This document shows positions 53,627 to 62,393 of a stretch of DNA of 64,000 nucleotides, piece by piece. A model generated the notes under the pieces. The model worked only from the letters and a program-made list of their open reading frames with translations, ran no database searches and was not told where the DNA came from. Origin of the DNA: Hyphomicrobium sp. (GTDB lineage: Bacteria; Pseudomonadota; Alphaproteobacteria; Rhizobiales; Hyphomicrobiaceae); assembly GCA_019751875.1 (NCBI GenBank), contig JAIEMV010000004.1, positions 124,001 to 188,000 of the forward strand. The letters are read 5' to 3'. The position numbers and the translations under genes were made by a program. Each line of letters opens with the position of its first letter. Position 1 is the first letter of the stretch.

Positions 53627-55426
53627 GTGGCCATCCGCCAGCTCGCGCCAGAAACGGTCAATCGTATCGCTGCCGGTGAGGTCATCGAGCGGCCGGCGAG
53701 CGTTGTGAAGGAACTCGTCGAAAACGCCATCGACGCCGGTGCGTGCGAGATCGAAGTCGTGACTGCAGGGGGCGGCCTCTCGCTCATTCGCGTCAGCGAT
53801 GATGGCTCGGGCATGCCACCAGAGGATCTGCTGCTCGCGGTCGAGCGGCACGCCACCTCGAAGCTGAATGAAGATGATCTTTTCGATATTCGAACCCTCG
53901 GGTTTCGGGGCGAGGCCTTGCCGTCGATCGGTTCAGTTGCAGTGCTCTCGATCGCGTCACGGCCGCCTTCCAAGCGCGACGGTTTTGAGATCGTCGTGTC
54001 GCGCGGCGAGAAGAGCGGTCTGAAGCCTGCCGCCATCAATGCCGGCACACGCGTCGAAGTGCGGGAGCTCTTCTCGGCGACACCGGCGCGGCTGAAGTTC
54101 CTGAAGTCCGAGCGAGCGGAGAACATGGCCGTTTCGGAGATGGTGAAGCGCCTTGCGATGGCGCATCCGGACGTCGGCTTTTCCGTCACGACAGGTGAGC
54201 GCATGGGGCTGCGTCTGCCGCGGTGCGAGGCATCAGCCGAGGGGCTGCTGCAGCGCCTTGGGCGGATCATGGGGCGCGAATTCATGGCGGATGCGCTCGT
54301 GATCTCGGGCGAACGCGATGGCGTGCGTATCCTCGGCTATGCCGGCTTGCCGACCTTGCATCGACCAGATGCCGGCCAGCAGTTCCTGTTCGTCAATGGG
54401 CGCCCGGTGCGCGACAAGGTGCTGGTGGGTGCGGTGCGCGCCGCTTACGGCGACCTCATCCCGAAGGGGCGTCATCCACTGCTGGCGCTGTTCGTCACCC
54501 TTGATCCTTCCGATGTGGACGTGAACGTGCATCCGACCAAAGCGGAAGTTCGATTCCGCGACGGCGGCCGAGTGCGCGCGTTGATGATCGGCGCCATCCA
54601 GCATGCGCTCGAAGGTGCGGGGCATCGTGCAAGTTCACGCGGCGGCGGATTAACGCTCGAGACGTTGGCACGCTCTGCCGGCGGTGTGCTGCCGAGCACG
54701 TATTCCAACTTCCACGCGCAGGAGCGCGGGCCGACCTCCATGCCTGCCGGCCTTGCGGAGGCGATGCAGGCACCGTTCTCCGCATTCGACGCGCCGAGTG
54801 CGGATACGCGTGCGCATGAAGCGCCGCTTGCTCCGGATCTTGTCGACCGCCCGCTAGGGGCCGCGCGGGCGCAATTGCACGAGACCTACATCGTGGCGCA
54901 GACGCGGACCTCCGTCGTCATCGTCGATCAGCACGCCGCGCACGAGCGGCTCGTCTATGAGCGCATGAAGGCGATGCTGTCGAACGGCGGTGTCGCGCGA
55001 CAGGGGCTGCTGATACCAGCCATTATCGACGTGGGAGACGACGAAGCCCACGCGCTTGCCGAACGCGAAGCAGAACTGGCCGAACTTGGGCTCGTGCTCG
55101 AGCCATTCGGACACGGCGCGGTCGCTGTGCGCGAAGTGCCTGCGCTGCTCGGCGAAATGGATGTTGCGGGTCTCGTGCGGGATCTCGCGGCGGAGATCCT
55201 AGCGGAAGGTCAGGGGTTCGCATTACGCGATCGGCTCGAAGCCATCTGCTCGCGCATGGCCTGCCATGGCAGTGTGCGCGCGGGGCGGCGGTTGGCTCCC
55301 GAAGAGATGAACGCTCTGCTGCGCGAGATGGAAGCAACGCCGTATTCCGGCCAGTGCAATCACGGACGGCCGACCTACGTCGAACTCAAGCTTTCCGATA
55401 TCGAGCGCTTGTTCGGACGCCGCTGA
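53627..55426 (+). CDS. mutL: DNA mismatch repair protein MutL
   Basis: 599-residue MutL. The GHKL ATPase motifs are at the N-terminus: [24 protein letters not shown] and [10 protein letters not shown]. The C-terminal dimerisation part carries [14 protein letters not shown] and the late [12 protein letters not shown] and [11 protein letters not shown] segments, which with CxH belong to the metal site of endonuclease-type MutL. The DQHAxHER motif of endonuclease MutL is present as [15 protein letters not shown] 53627 has AGGAG nine bases upstream; the frame opens at 53594. Confidence 0.95.
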   Translation: MAIRQLAPETVNRIAAGEVIERPASVVKELVENAIDAGACEIEVVTAGGGLSLIRVSDDGSGMPPEDLLLAVERHATSKLNEDDLFDIRTLGFRGEALPSIGSVAVLSIASRPPSKRDGFEIVVSRGEKSGLKPAAINAGTRVEVRELFSATPARLKFLKSERAENMAVSEMVKRLAMAHPDVGFSVTTGERMGLRLPRCEASAEGLLQRLGRIMGREFMADALVISGERDGVRILGYAGLPTLHRPDAGQQFLFVNGRPVRDKVLVGAVRAAYGDLIPKGRHPLLALFVTLDPSDVDVNVHPTKAEVRFRDGGRVRALMIGAIQHALEGAGHRASSRGGGLTLETLARSAGGVLPSTYSNFHAQERGPTSMPAGLAEAMQAPFSAFDAPSADTRAHEAPLAPDLVDRPLGAARAQLHETYIVAQTRTSVVIVDQHAAHERLVYERMKAMLSNGGVARQGLLIPAIIDVGDDEAHALAEREAELAELGLVLEPFGHGAVAVREVPALLGEMDVAGLVRDLAAEILAEGQGFALRDRLEAICSRMACHGSVRAGRRLAPEEMNALLREMEATPYSGQCNHGRPTYVELKLSDIERLFGRR

Positions 55427-55519
55427 GCATAAGGATTGCAAGCGAACACGCCCAAATTCCACCACGGATGTGGGCTTTCCTGACGATGGGTGGGCACCCA
55501 TTCGTATTGCGTTGGTTCC

Positions 55520-55924
55520 ATGTTCAAGATTGCGACGTCGAGCGTCCTGCGCGGTAACTTTGTTGCCGCGGGGCAGGTTGAACTCGATACCTGGTTCGAA
55601 GGCGACATCCTGTGTTCGCGCCTCGACATAGGCCGCGATGGTTATGTTCTCGGCAACATCACGACCCGTGAGCTCTACGTTCAGGGGCAGATTGTCGGCA
55701 CCGTTCACGCCGGCATCGTGCATCTGATGGACGGTGCTTTTGTCGAGGGCGACGTGCATCATCATGTCCTGTCGCTCCACGCCAACGCCTCGCTGATGGG
55801 TGCTGCGCTGCGCTCGACCAAGATGCCGTTCCCCCAGGAACTGCTTGCGCTTGAAGCGCGAGCGAGCGGAGTGCCGATTTCGCGGTTCCCCGTTTCCCTG
55901 GGTCGCGATTTGCGAGCGGTTTAG
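55520..55924 (+). CDS. Short bactofilin-like protein
   Basis: 134-residue protein with the right-handed beta-helix repeats of bactofilins: SSVLRGNFVAAGQ, GDILCSRLDIGRDGYVLGNITTR, LYVQGQIVGTVHAG. Compared with the one at 22.4 kb it lacks the N-terminal Pro-rich tail and has a different C-terminus (PFPQELLALEAR...). ATG 55520 is used; an in-frame start at 55490 exists. Its stop overlaps the stop of the convergent rsmD gene by a few bases. Confidence 0.8.
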   Translation: MFKIATSSVLRGNFVAAGQVELDTWFEGDILCSRLDIGRDGYVLGNITTRELYVQGQIVGTVHAGIVHLMDGAFVEGDVHHHVLSLHANASLMGAALRSTKMPFPQELLALEARASGVPISRFPVSLGRDLRAV

Positions 55925-56481
55925 GGAGCCAAGCGGCCGAAGGCGACCTGTGTATCGCCCCACGTGCGCCGATCGAGTTCCGTGAATCCCTCGGGCCACG
56001 GGAGTTCGCTCGATGCGCGTTCTTCCCAGATGACGACTGCACCGGGCGTCAGCCATTTGCCGTCGCGCAGAGACTGAACTGCGCGTTCGCCAAGGCCTTT
56101 ACCGTACGGCGGGTCGAGGAAGGCGAGGCCGAACGGCTGCATGGGCGATGCTGGCCCCAGATCGGTGGCATCGCGACGGAAGAGGCGCGTATTGCCTGTC
56201 AGTCCGCACGCTTCGACATTCTGCCGGATAAGGCCACGGCTTTCCGCGCCATCTTCCACAAACAGGCAGTAGGATGCGCCGCGCGAGAGGGCTTCAAGGC
56301 CCAGCGCGCCAGTGCCGGCGAAGAGATCGATGACGCGCTGGCCTTCAATTGAGAACCCATCGATGCCGTGCAGGAGAATATTGAACACGCTCTCGCGCAC
56401 GCGATCCGACGTCGGCCGCACGCCTTCGTGCTCCGGGCTCGCGATGGCGCGGCCACGGAACCTGCCGCCGACGATTCTCAC
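55921..56481 (-). CDS. rsmD: 16S rRNA (guanine966-N2)-methyltransferase RsmD
   Basis: 186-residue SAM-dependent rRNA methyltransferase. Typical segments: RIVGGRFRGRAIASP, RPTSDRVRESVFNIL, VIDLFAGTGALGLEALSRGA (SAM motif) and FLDPPYGKG (DPPY catalytic motif for N2-methylation of G). Start is GTG 56481, and its first bases overlap the TGA of rluB (GTGA), so the two are translationally coupled. Both modify rRNA. Confidence 0.94.
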   Translation of the reverse strand: MRIVGGRFRGRAIASPEHEGVRPTSDRVRESVFNILLHGIDGFSIEGQRVIDLFAGTGALGLEALSRGASYCLFVEDGAESRGLIRQNVEACGLTGNTRLFRRDATDLGPASPMQPFGLAFLDPPYGKGLGERAVQSLRDGKWLTPGAVVIWEERASSELPWPEGFTELDRRTWGDTQVAFGRLAP

Positions 56482-57590
56482 GTGTCGTCCTCATCGCTGA
56501 TGCTTTTTTGCTTGCCGCGCGCGTGGCGCTCCTTGCGCTGCTCGGGCGTCTCTGTAAGCCCGAATTCGCCTGCGAGCTTGGGACCCAGTTGCTCCGCCAG
56601 ATGCTTGCGCTTTACCACTTCGACGGCACCTGGGACGAGGTCGGCCAGTTCGAACGGTCCGAATGAAATGCGGATAAGGCGCGAGACTTCGAGGCCGAGC
56701 GACGACATGACTTTGCGCACTTCGCGGTTCTTGCCCTCGCGGATAGCGATCGTGAGCCAAGCATTGGCGCCCTGCACCGTGTCCATCGTAGCGTCGATCG
56801 GTCCGTACCGGATGCCCTCGATCTCGATGCCGTTTTTCAGCGCGTCCAGATCGGCCTGGGTAACGCGACCGCGTGCGCGAACGCGGTAGCGGCGCAGCCA
56901 GCCGGTCGCCGGCAATTCAAGATGACGGGCGAGCGCACCGTCGTTCGTCAGCAAGAGGAGGCCTTCGGTATTGAAATCGAGCCGGCCGATGGAGATCACG
57001 CGCGGCATTTCCGGCGGCAGCTTGTCGAATACGGTGGGGCGGCCTTGCGGATCCTGGTGCGTCGTCACAAGACCTTTCGGCTTGTGATAGCGCCACAGGC
57101 GAACCGGTTCGGCGGCAGGCAGCGGACGGCCGTCGACCACGATCTTGTCGCCGGGGCCGACCTCGCAAGCGGGGGTTTCGAGGATCTTGCCGTTGACCGC
57201 GACGCGGCCATCCTCGATCCAGCGTTCGGCTTCGCGGCGCGAGCAGAGGCCGGCGCGCGCTATCGCCTTGGCGATGCGCATGGGTTCACTCAACCGCGCG
57301 GGTTCAGGCGCTTTTTGAGGTCCACCGGGCCGGGCGCCGGACGGCAGCGATCCGGGAGACCGTACTTTGCCGTGGCGGGGGCTTGAGGCGCGGGATTTGG
57401 ACGGGTGGGGTCTGGACGGGCGATCATCACCACGCCTCTTGTCATCTCGATCGTCGCTCGAAGCTTCGCGGCGGTCACCGCTGCGTGAACCTGGACGAGT
57501 ATCCTTTCGAACGGCCTCGCGCCCTTCGAGACGGCCGGGTCCTTTACCGCCTCCGCGTGGCGGGCGTTGACCGGAAAAAGGTTTGCGCAT
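56478..57590 (-). CDS. rluB: Ribosomal large-subunit pseudouridine synthase B-like protein
   Basis: 370-residue pseudouridine synthase of the RsuA/RluB family. The first 110 residues are a disordered, highly basic region (RPPRGGGKGPGRLE..., DDRDDKRRGDDRPSRP). Then come the S4 domain (MRIAKAIARAGLCSRREAERWI) and the catalytic domain with the active Asp in SIGRLDFNTEGLLLLTNDG. The conserved AIREGKNREVRK and SLGLEVSRLIRI follow. ATG 57590 gives a common N-terminus (MRKPFSG); the frame opens at 57779 and would overlap tadA. It is divergent from tadA with 55 bases between starts. Confidence 0.9.
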   Translation of the reverse strand: MRKPFSGQRPPRGGGKGPGRLEGREAVRKDTRPGSRSGDRREASSDDRDDKRRGDDRPSRPHPSKSRASSPRHGKVRSPGSLPSGARPGGPQKAPEPARLSEPMRIAKAIARAGLCSRREAERWIEDGRVAVNGKILETPACEVGPGDKIVVDGRPLPAAEPVRLWRYHKPKGLVTTHQDPQGRPTVFDKLPPEMPRVISIGRLDFNTEGLLLLTNDGALARHLELPATGWLRRYRVRARGRVTQADLDALKNGIEIEGIRYGPIDATMDTVQGANAWLTIAIREGKNREVRKVMSSLGLEVSRLIRISFGPFELADLVPGAVEVVKRKHLAEQLGPKLAGEFGLTETPEQRKERHARGKQKSISDEDDT

Positions 57591-57645
57591 CAGATGCGTG
57601 CTCTTTGCAAATTGGGCGGACGAACCGCTCGTTCGGGAAGCCCTT

Positions 57646-58107
57646 ATGACACCGCCAGTGAAGCCCGGCCACATGGAACTCGCGCTCGAGGAAGCGCGCC
57701 TCGCCGCAGGACGGGGCGAGGTACCGGTCGGGGCTGTGGTGGTTGCGCCGGACGGGAGTGTCGTGGCCAGTGCCGGCAATAGGACGCGCGAATTCAGCGA
57801 TCCTACCGCTCATGCCGAAGTGCTGGCCATTCGCGCAGCGTGCCGCGCTATGCAGTCCGAGCGCCTACTGGACCATGATCTTTACGTCACGCTGGAGCCA
57901 TGTCCCATGTGCGCGGCGGCGATCTCGTTCGCCCGTATTCGGCGGCTCTACTATGGAGCTGCCGACCCGAAAGGGGGAGGCGTTGAGCAAGGGGCACGCG
58001 TCTTCTCGCAGCCGACATGCCATCACACGCCCGACGTCTATCCGGGGATCGGTGAAAACGAAGCGAGCCTGATCCTGAAAGCGTTCTTTGCCGAGAGGCG
58101 CGGTTAG
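57646..58107 (+). CDS. tadA: tRNA-specific adenosine deaminase TadA
   Basis: 153-residue zinc deaminase that converts A34 to inosine in tRNA-Arg(ACG). The motifs HAEVLAI (His and catalytic Glu) and EPCPMCAAAIS (two Cys ligands) are present. ATG 57646 is used; ATG 57673 (MELALEEAR) is another possibility. The stop overlaps the stop of the convergent patatin-like gene by four bases. Confidence 0.95.
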   Translation: MTPPVKPGHMELALEEARLAAGRGEVPVGAVVVAPDGSVVASAGNRTREFSDPTAHAEVLAIRAACRAMQSERLLDHDLYVTLEPCPMCAAAISFARIRRLYYGAADPKGGGVEQGARVFSQPTCHHTPDVYPGIGENEASLILKAFFAERRG

Positions 58108-59138
58108 CGGCTCGACTTTGGCGTTCGCTTCAGAGACTTGAGACGGCGAAGGAGACGCGGTTGTTCCGCTGTCACAACAGCTGTGGCCGTCTCGGAACGC
58201 GACACGGGCAGTTCGCGCGTCTCGGTCATCTGAATAGTCAGCGTTTCCGCGCCCAAAATGCGGTCGAGCTTTACCTTCAGCTCTTCCTTTGCCGGGATAG
58301 CCGCGGCGAGAATCTCGTCGATTTTCCAGATATCGAGCAATTGGAAGTGGCTCGTTCCCGCCTGGATCAACACGTCGGGCTGAAGGGTCTTGAGCTTTTC
58401 GCGGATGATTGTGCGCTCAAAAATGAAAGATGCGGCGAATAGCGATTCCGTGGCGGTTGGGTGAGCGCGATTGGGAGCGGGTACTGGGACGCCAGACACA
58501 TCGATTGCGACAGTGATGTCGCATTCCGCGCGTACAAGATCGTAGGGGAGCGGATTGACGAGGCCGCCATCTACATACGCGCGACCGTCGACCATGATCG
58601 GTTCGAAAATCGCGGGCAGCGCCATGCTTGCAGCCACGGCCTGGCGCAGCGAACCGGTTTCGAAAATCCGCGCATCGAGCGCGTAGAAGTCAGTTGCTAC
58701 GATCTTCATTGGGATCTGCAGATCGGCAAACTCGCGCGCGACGCGAGCGGGGTAGATGATTTCCAGCACGGCTTGGGGCGAGAGCACAGCATTCATGGGC
58801 GGAAAAATACGAGAGACGCGGGGCAGCGTGCGGGCGCGTGCCGTGAAGAGATCGCGCATCAGGTCCAATCGACCCGACAGAATCTCCTGCATCTGCGCGC
58901 GAATTTCGCGTGCGGCCATTCCTGAAGCGTAAGCCGCGCCAATGACGGCGCCGATCGAGGTGCCGGCCATAACCTTCGGCCGCAGACCCAACTCGTCGAA
59001 AGCTTCGAGCATGACGACGTGAGCCAAGCCGCGCGCGCCGCCGCCGCCCAGAGCGAGACCGATGGTCGCCAGTCCGGTGCGAACCGGAGGCCGTAATGAT
59101 GTGGAGGTAAGTTCGGTCGATTTCGGTTTCGCGTTCAT
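58104..59138 (-). CDS. Patatin-like phospholipase
   Basis: 344-residue patatin-family lipid acyl hydrolase. The oxyanion loop is GGGGARGLAHV, the nucleophile GTSIG, and the catalytic Asp is in VDGGLVNPLP, so the Ser/Asp dyad is complete. The C-terminal 100 residues are helical with a basic end (KRTPKSSR). No signal peptide. It resembles the RssA type, but without rssB next to it. A bidirectional terminator separates it from hprA upstream. Confidence 0.88.
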   Translation of the reverse strand: MNAKPKSTELTSTSLRPPVRTGLATIGLALGGGGARGLAHVVMLEAFDELGLRPKVMAGTSIGAVIGAAYASGMAAREIRAQMQEILSGRLDLMRDLFTARARTLPRVSRIFPPMNAVLSPQAVLEIIYPARVAREFADLQIPMKIVATDFYALDARIFETGSLRQAVAASMALPAIFEPIMVDGRAYVDGGLVNPLPYDLVRAECDITVAIDVSGVPVPAPNRAHPTATESLFAASFIFERTIIREKLKTLQPDVLIQAGTSHFQLLDIWKIDEILAAAIPAKEELKVKLDRILGAETLTIQMTETRELPVSRSETATAVVTAEQPRLLRRLKSLKRTPKSSR

Positions 59139-59186
59139 GGCCGGACCTCAATGAGGTTCAGGATGGCGGTGACGACGAAAAAAACA

Positions 59187-59220
59187 AGAGCCGGGAGGCA
59201 ATCGCCACCCGGCTCTTTTT
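59187..59220. terminator. Bidirectional intrinsic terminator between hprA and the patatin gene
   Basis: A perfect 9-bp stem AGAGCCGGG / CCCGGCTCT with a 12-base loop, flanked by AAAAAAACA on the left and TTTTT on the right. It can work on both strands; in context it ends the hprA transcript, which stops 23 bases before it on the minus strand. Confidence 0.9.
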
Positions 59221-59243
59221 ACAAACTCCTAACGGTCACCCCA

Positions 59244-60212
59244 TCAGGCCAGTTTGAAAGGCATTTCCTTGCCGGCGAAGAAAGCATCGATGTTGTCGAG
59301 CGCTTCGAAGCCCATTTGATTTCGCGCTTCGACGGCGGCAGAGCCCAGGTGTGGGAACAAGAAGGTGTTCGGCAGGTCGTAGTAGCCTTCGTTGATGTTG
59401 GGTTCGCCAGCAAACACGTCGAGACCGGCATAGGCCAAGCGTCCGGACTTCAGTGCTGCGATCATGTCTTCGTCGTTGACGAGATCACCGCGCGCCGTGT
59501 TCACGACGATCGCGCCGTGCGGCAGTTTTTCAATCGTGGCCTTATTGAAGAAGCCGCGCGTTTCGGGCGTTGATGGCGCATTAATCGAGAAGAATTGTGA
59601 GACGGCGAGGAGGCTGTCGAGGGTCTCGTGGTAGGTGGCGTTGTATTTGTTTTCTACGTCGGGTTTTGCGCGGTAGATGTCGTAGTAGTGGATTTCCATG
59701 TCGAAGCCGCGGGCGCGCTGAGCGAGTGCCTGGCCGATCTTACCAAAGCCGTAGATGCCGAGTTTCTTATTGTCGAGGCGCTGGCCGACGAGTTGCAGGG
59801 GCTGCCAACCGGGCCAGCGGCGCTGACGGATCATCGCTTCGCCCTCTCCGGCTCGGCGTGCCGCACCCAGAAGCAGGAGCATGGCGATTTCAGCGGTCGC
59901 GACGGTGACTCCGTGGGGCGCATTTCCGACCTTGATTCCGCGCTGCTTGCAGGCCTCCAGGTCAATATGATCGAAGCCGATGGAAAAGGTCGAGATGCAC
60001 TTGATGTTCTCAGGAATGCGCGCGATCACGTCGGCGCGGCACTTTTCGTTGAGCGTCAGGAGGATTGCGTCAACCGACTTGGCCGTCTCCAGCATCTCGT
60101 CGATGGTGATCTTGGGGTTATCCCCGTGCGCGATGACGTCATACGTTTCCCGGGCGCGGGCCATAACGGCCTCCGGCAGTGGCCAGGTGATCAGAATTTT
60201 CTTCTTTGACAT
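59244..60212 (-). CDS. hprA: Hydroxypyruvate reductase / D-glycerate dehydrogenase of the serine cycle
   Basis: 322-residue NAD-dependent D-2-hydroxyacid dehydrogenase. It reduces hydroxypyruvate to D-glycerate in the serine cycle and may also use glyoxylate. The nucleotide fold is LGIYGFGKIGQALAQRA, the catalytic Arg is in VVNTARGDLV, the Glu in GLDVFAGEPN and the His in FLFPHLGSA. The sequence agrees closely with the glycerate dehydrogenase of Hyphomicrobium methylovorum as I know it (ILITWPLPEA, IPENIKCIST, GIKVGNAPHGVTVATAEIA). The gene stands alone here, and other serine-cycle genes are not in the window. Confidence 0.93.
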   Translation of the reverse strand: MSKKKILITWPLPEAVMARARETYDVIAHGDNPKITIDEMLETAKSVDAILLTLNEKCRADVIARIPENIKCISTFSIGFDHIDLEACKQRGIKVGNAPHGVTVATAEIAMLLLLGAARRAGEGEAMIRQRRWPGWQPLQLVGQRLDNKKLGIYGFGKIGQALAQRARGFDMEIHYYDIYRAKPDVENKYNATYHETLDSLLAVSQFFSINAPSTPETRGFFNKATIEKLPHGAIVVNTARGDLVNDEDMIAALKSGRLAYAGLDVFAGEPNINEGYYDLPNTFLFPHLGSAAVEARNQMGFEALDNIDAFFAGKEMPFKLA

Positions 60213-60439
60213 AGGTTGCGTATCCTACCCGGGGTTCGACTTTCGTTGAGGATCGCCCCTCATGCCGCAAGGGCGGGCGGCTGACAAGGGTTGTGGCGGC
60301 GCAGAACCGCGCGTTGCGGCGCGGCACAGCGGCTTACTCTTTCTTCACCCGGATCAGCGAGACTGTTTAACGGTTGCAGCAGCCCCTTCCGCATTTTCGT
60401 AGCGGCTATCGGGCGTGACGTCAGCGAAGGAATCCCGCG

Positions 60440-60820
60440 ATGCGCGCGGTGGTCATCATTCTAGCGCTCCTGGTCGCGGCCAAGGTTTGGGCTCAGGACA
60501 AGCTCCACCGCGAGGCCGCCAGTGAAGCCTTGCTAGCGGCTTACCAGCTGCATGCTCAAGCCGCCTGTTCAGAACGGCCCCAGACCGACGCGCGCGGCAT
60601 GCCCGTCGCTGTCGGATCTATCAACTGGAAGCAGCCTGAAACGGCGGAAATCCTGCTCGGCAATCCACGGCTGAGTGTGCCGATCTGGCAGTTCGAGCAT
60701 CCGCTGTGGAACGCTCGCTACAAGAATCCCGTCTTGCGGCTGACGGTGGGCGATCGCTTCTCGCGGCTTGCCTGCGACTATGACGTGATCAACGGCAAAG
60801 CCGAGTTGCTGGTGCTCTAG
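60440..60820 (+). CDS. Small secreted hypothetical protein
   Basis: 126-residue protein with a signal peptide (RAVVIILALLVAAKVWAQDK) and a mature part of about 105 residues with three Trp and two Cys (AACSERP and LACDYDV). The middle KQPETAEILLGNPRLSVPIWQFEHP has no family that I recognise. It ends six bases before the stop of the convergent methyltransferase. No strong ribosome site: AAGGAA at 60428 is near. Confidence 0.65.
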   Translation: MRAVVIILALLVAAKVWAQDKLHREAASEALLAAYQLHAQAACSERPQTDARGMPVAVGSINWKQPETAEILLGNPRLSVPIWQFEHPLWNARYKNPVLRLTVGDRFSRLACDYDVINGKAELLVL

Positions 60821-60826
60821 CCTTTC

Positions 60827-61510
60827 TCAGCGCCGCGTTCCCTGCACCGCGATCTGCGTCATGAAAAGATGATCGAGGCGCCCCGACGTCCAGCGCGAGA
60901 TCAATTCAACGCGGGGCGAGAATGGGTTGACGGGGCCGACATGATTGACGCGAAAGCCTGCGTTCTCGAACATGGCAACGAAGGTTGCCGGCGTGAACCA
61001 CCGTAAATGCGTGCGATCGAAGACGCCCTGATCGGCGAGATCGAACCGGCCTTTCGCCAACTCGCGCAGCACCCTCCAGTGGGCGATGTTGGGTGAGCTT
61101 GCCAGCACCATCCCGCCCGGACGAATGAAGCGCGACAGACGGCGCAGCAGGGCGCCCGGTTCCACGAGGTGTTCCAACACTTCGGACAATATGAGCGCGT
61201 CAAATTCGGCCGGCTGCCACTCAAAATCCATGCGCTCGACGTCCCCGATGAGAACGTCGGAAAGTACGGTGCGCGCCTGTTGGGCGTAGCTCTCCATCAA
61301 TTCGACGCCGACATAGTGCCCAGCGCGGCCGCGAGCCATGGCCAAGGCGCCGGTGGCGCCGTTGCCGCAGCCAATCTCGAGGACGCGGGCGGTGGGGTCG
61401 CGGGGCAGAAGGCGCACGAAATCGGCGCGCGCATTGGTGAAGTAACTCGTTGCCTTGCCTTCGTAGGCCGACACCAGCTGGGCGGCTGGTGACAAAGTTT
61501 CGGTCGTCAC
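60827..61510 (-). CDS. SAM-dependent methyltransferase (class I)
   Basis: 227-residue methyltransferase. The SAM motif is VLEIGCGNGATGALA, then GVELMESYAQQAR, DALILSEVLEHLVEPGALLRRL and PGGMVLASSPNI, as in the Methyltransf_11/23 group. The C-terminal third (FDLADQGVFDRTHLRWF ... GFRVNHVGPVNPF) is characteristic of proteins that sit in polysaccharide clusters. GTG 61510 is chosen because GGGGAG lies six bases upstream; ATG 61537 is further out without a ribosome site. It is divergent from the exopolysaccharide export operon and may be part of that system. Confidence 0.82.
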   Translation of the reverse strand: MTTETLSPAAQLVSAYEGKATSYFTNARADFVRLLPRDPTARVLEIGCGNGATGALAMARGRAGHYVGVELMESYAQQARTVLSDVLIGDVERMDFEWQPAEFDALILSEVLEHLVEPGALLRRLSRFIRPGGMVLASSPNIAHWRVLRELAKGRFDLADQGVFDRTHLRWFTPATFVAMFENAGFRVNHVGPVNPFSPRVELISRWTSGRLDHLFMTQIAVQGTRR

Positions 61511-61782
61511 GTTCAACTCCCCGCATAACTCATTCAATTAACAATAGGAGGCACTTCTCAACGAGGCGTTTACGGCCGAATTCCAAATGGCAAATAAATC
61601 TTTTCGCGCGACTCTGGAAATTACTTACAAGATGTAAATTACGGAATTTGCGCGGTTTTTTCTCATTCTTGTTAGCACGCTTTTAATACTAACAGCGCTC
61701 ATTTGAAAGGTGCGGTGGAGGTATGTCTCCGGCATGGCTTTACCGCGTCGGATTTCGCACACGTGTAATTTGAGTTTTGCGT
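61511..61782. promoter_or_regulatory. AT-rich divergent promoter region of the exopolysaccharide operon
   Basis: This 272-base stretch is clearly richer in A+T than the rest of the window (for example 61586-61700). It contains a dyad GTTAGCA-N9-TACTAAC at 61671-61693, imperfect at one position, and TTAC-AAGAT-GTAA at about 61626-61638, both possible operators. No ORF with coding character is present. It separates the methyltransferase from the Wza-like gene and should contain promoters for both. Confidence 0.5.
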
Positions 61783-62367
61783 ATGTCACTCGTCAGTGCG
61801 TTCAAATGCTGCGTCGCTGCAATGGCAGGACTGCTTGTGTCTGCCTGCGGGGAGACAATCGGACCTGCGCCAGCCAGCTTTATGACTGAGGGTACGCCCT
61901 CGGCGCTCGGCGCCTCATACCGGCTCGGCATCGGCGACAAGCTGAAGATCAACGTGTTCGGTGAAGAGAGCCTGTCGGGCGCCGTCGAGGTGAATGCTGC
62001 CGGACAGGTGGCGCTGCCCCTTGCCGGCGAGGTTCCCGCCCAAGGCAAAACTCTCACCCAGTTTCGCGAAACGGTCGCGCAGCGACTGGCGGATGGCTAC
62101 CTGAAGAATCCCAAGATCACCGTCGAAATCACAAACTACCGCCCTTTCTACATCCACGGCGAGGTGAAGAGTGGTGGCGAGTTCGCCTACAAAACCGGCC
62201 TGAAGCTGCGCGACGCGATCGCAATCGCAGGCGGCTACACGTACCGCGCCGATCAGACGTACGCGATCGTCACGCGTGAAGGAGCGGGCGAGGTTCGCAT
62301 TCCAACGAACGGTACCGTCACCATCCTGCCTGGGGATAACGTGCGCATTCCCGAGCGCTTCTTTTAA
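61783..62367 (+). CDS. Wza-type polysaccharide export lipoprotein
   Basis: 194-residue outer-membrane export protein. A lipoprotein signal peptide ends in VSAC (Cys22 lipidated). The Poly_export domain begins YRLGIGDKLKINVFGE and runs to about residue 105, then an SLBB domain (YIHGEVKSGGEFAYKTGLKLRDAIAIAGGYT). It is shorter than E. coli Wza, which has extra domains, but is typical of Wza-like proteins in Rhizobiales. ATG 61783 is used; a TTG at 61777 is in frame. First gene of the export operon. Confidence 0.9.
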   Translation: MSLVSAFKCCVAAMAGLLVSACGETIGPAPASFMTEGTPSALGASYRLGIGDKLKINVFGEESLSGAVEVNAAGQVALPLAGEVPAQGKTLTQFRETVAQRLADGYLKNPKITVEITNYRPFYIHGEVKSGGEFAYKTGLKLRDAIAIAGGYTYRADQTYAIVTREGAGEVRIPTNGTVTILPGDNVRIPERFF

Positions 62368-62393
62368 GCGAAACCAGCGAGCCGAGAACACCC

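Noticed and set aside
55427-55519. Hairpin ATGGGT-GGGC-ACCCAT near 55486-55502 as terminator of mutL
   Set aside because: It is short and not followed by a T-run; it could equally be part of the bactofilin leader.
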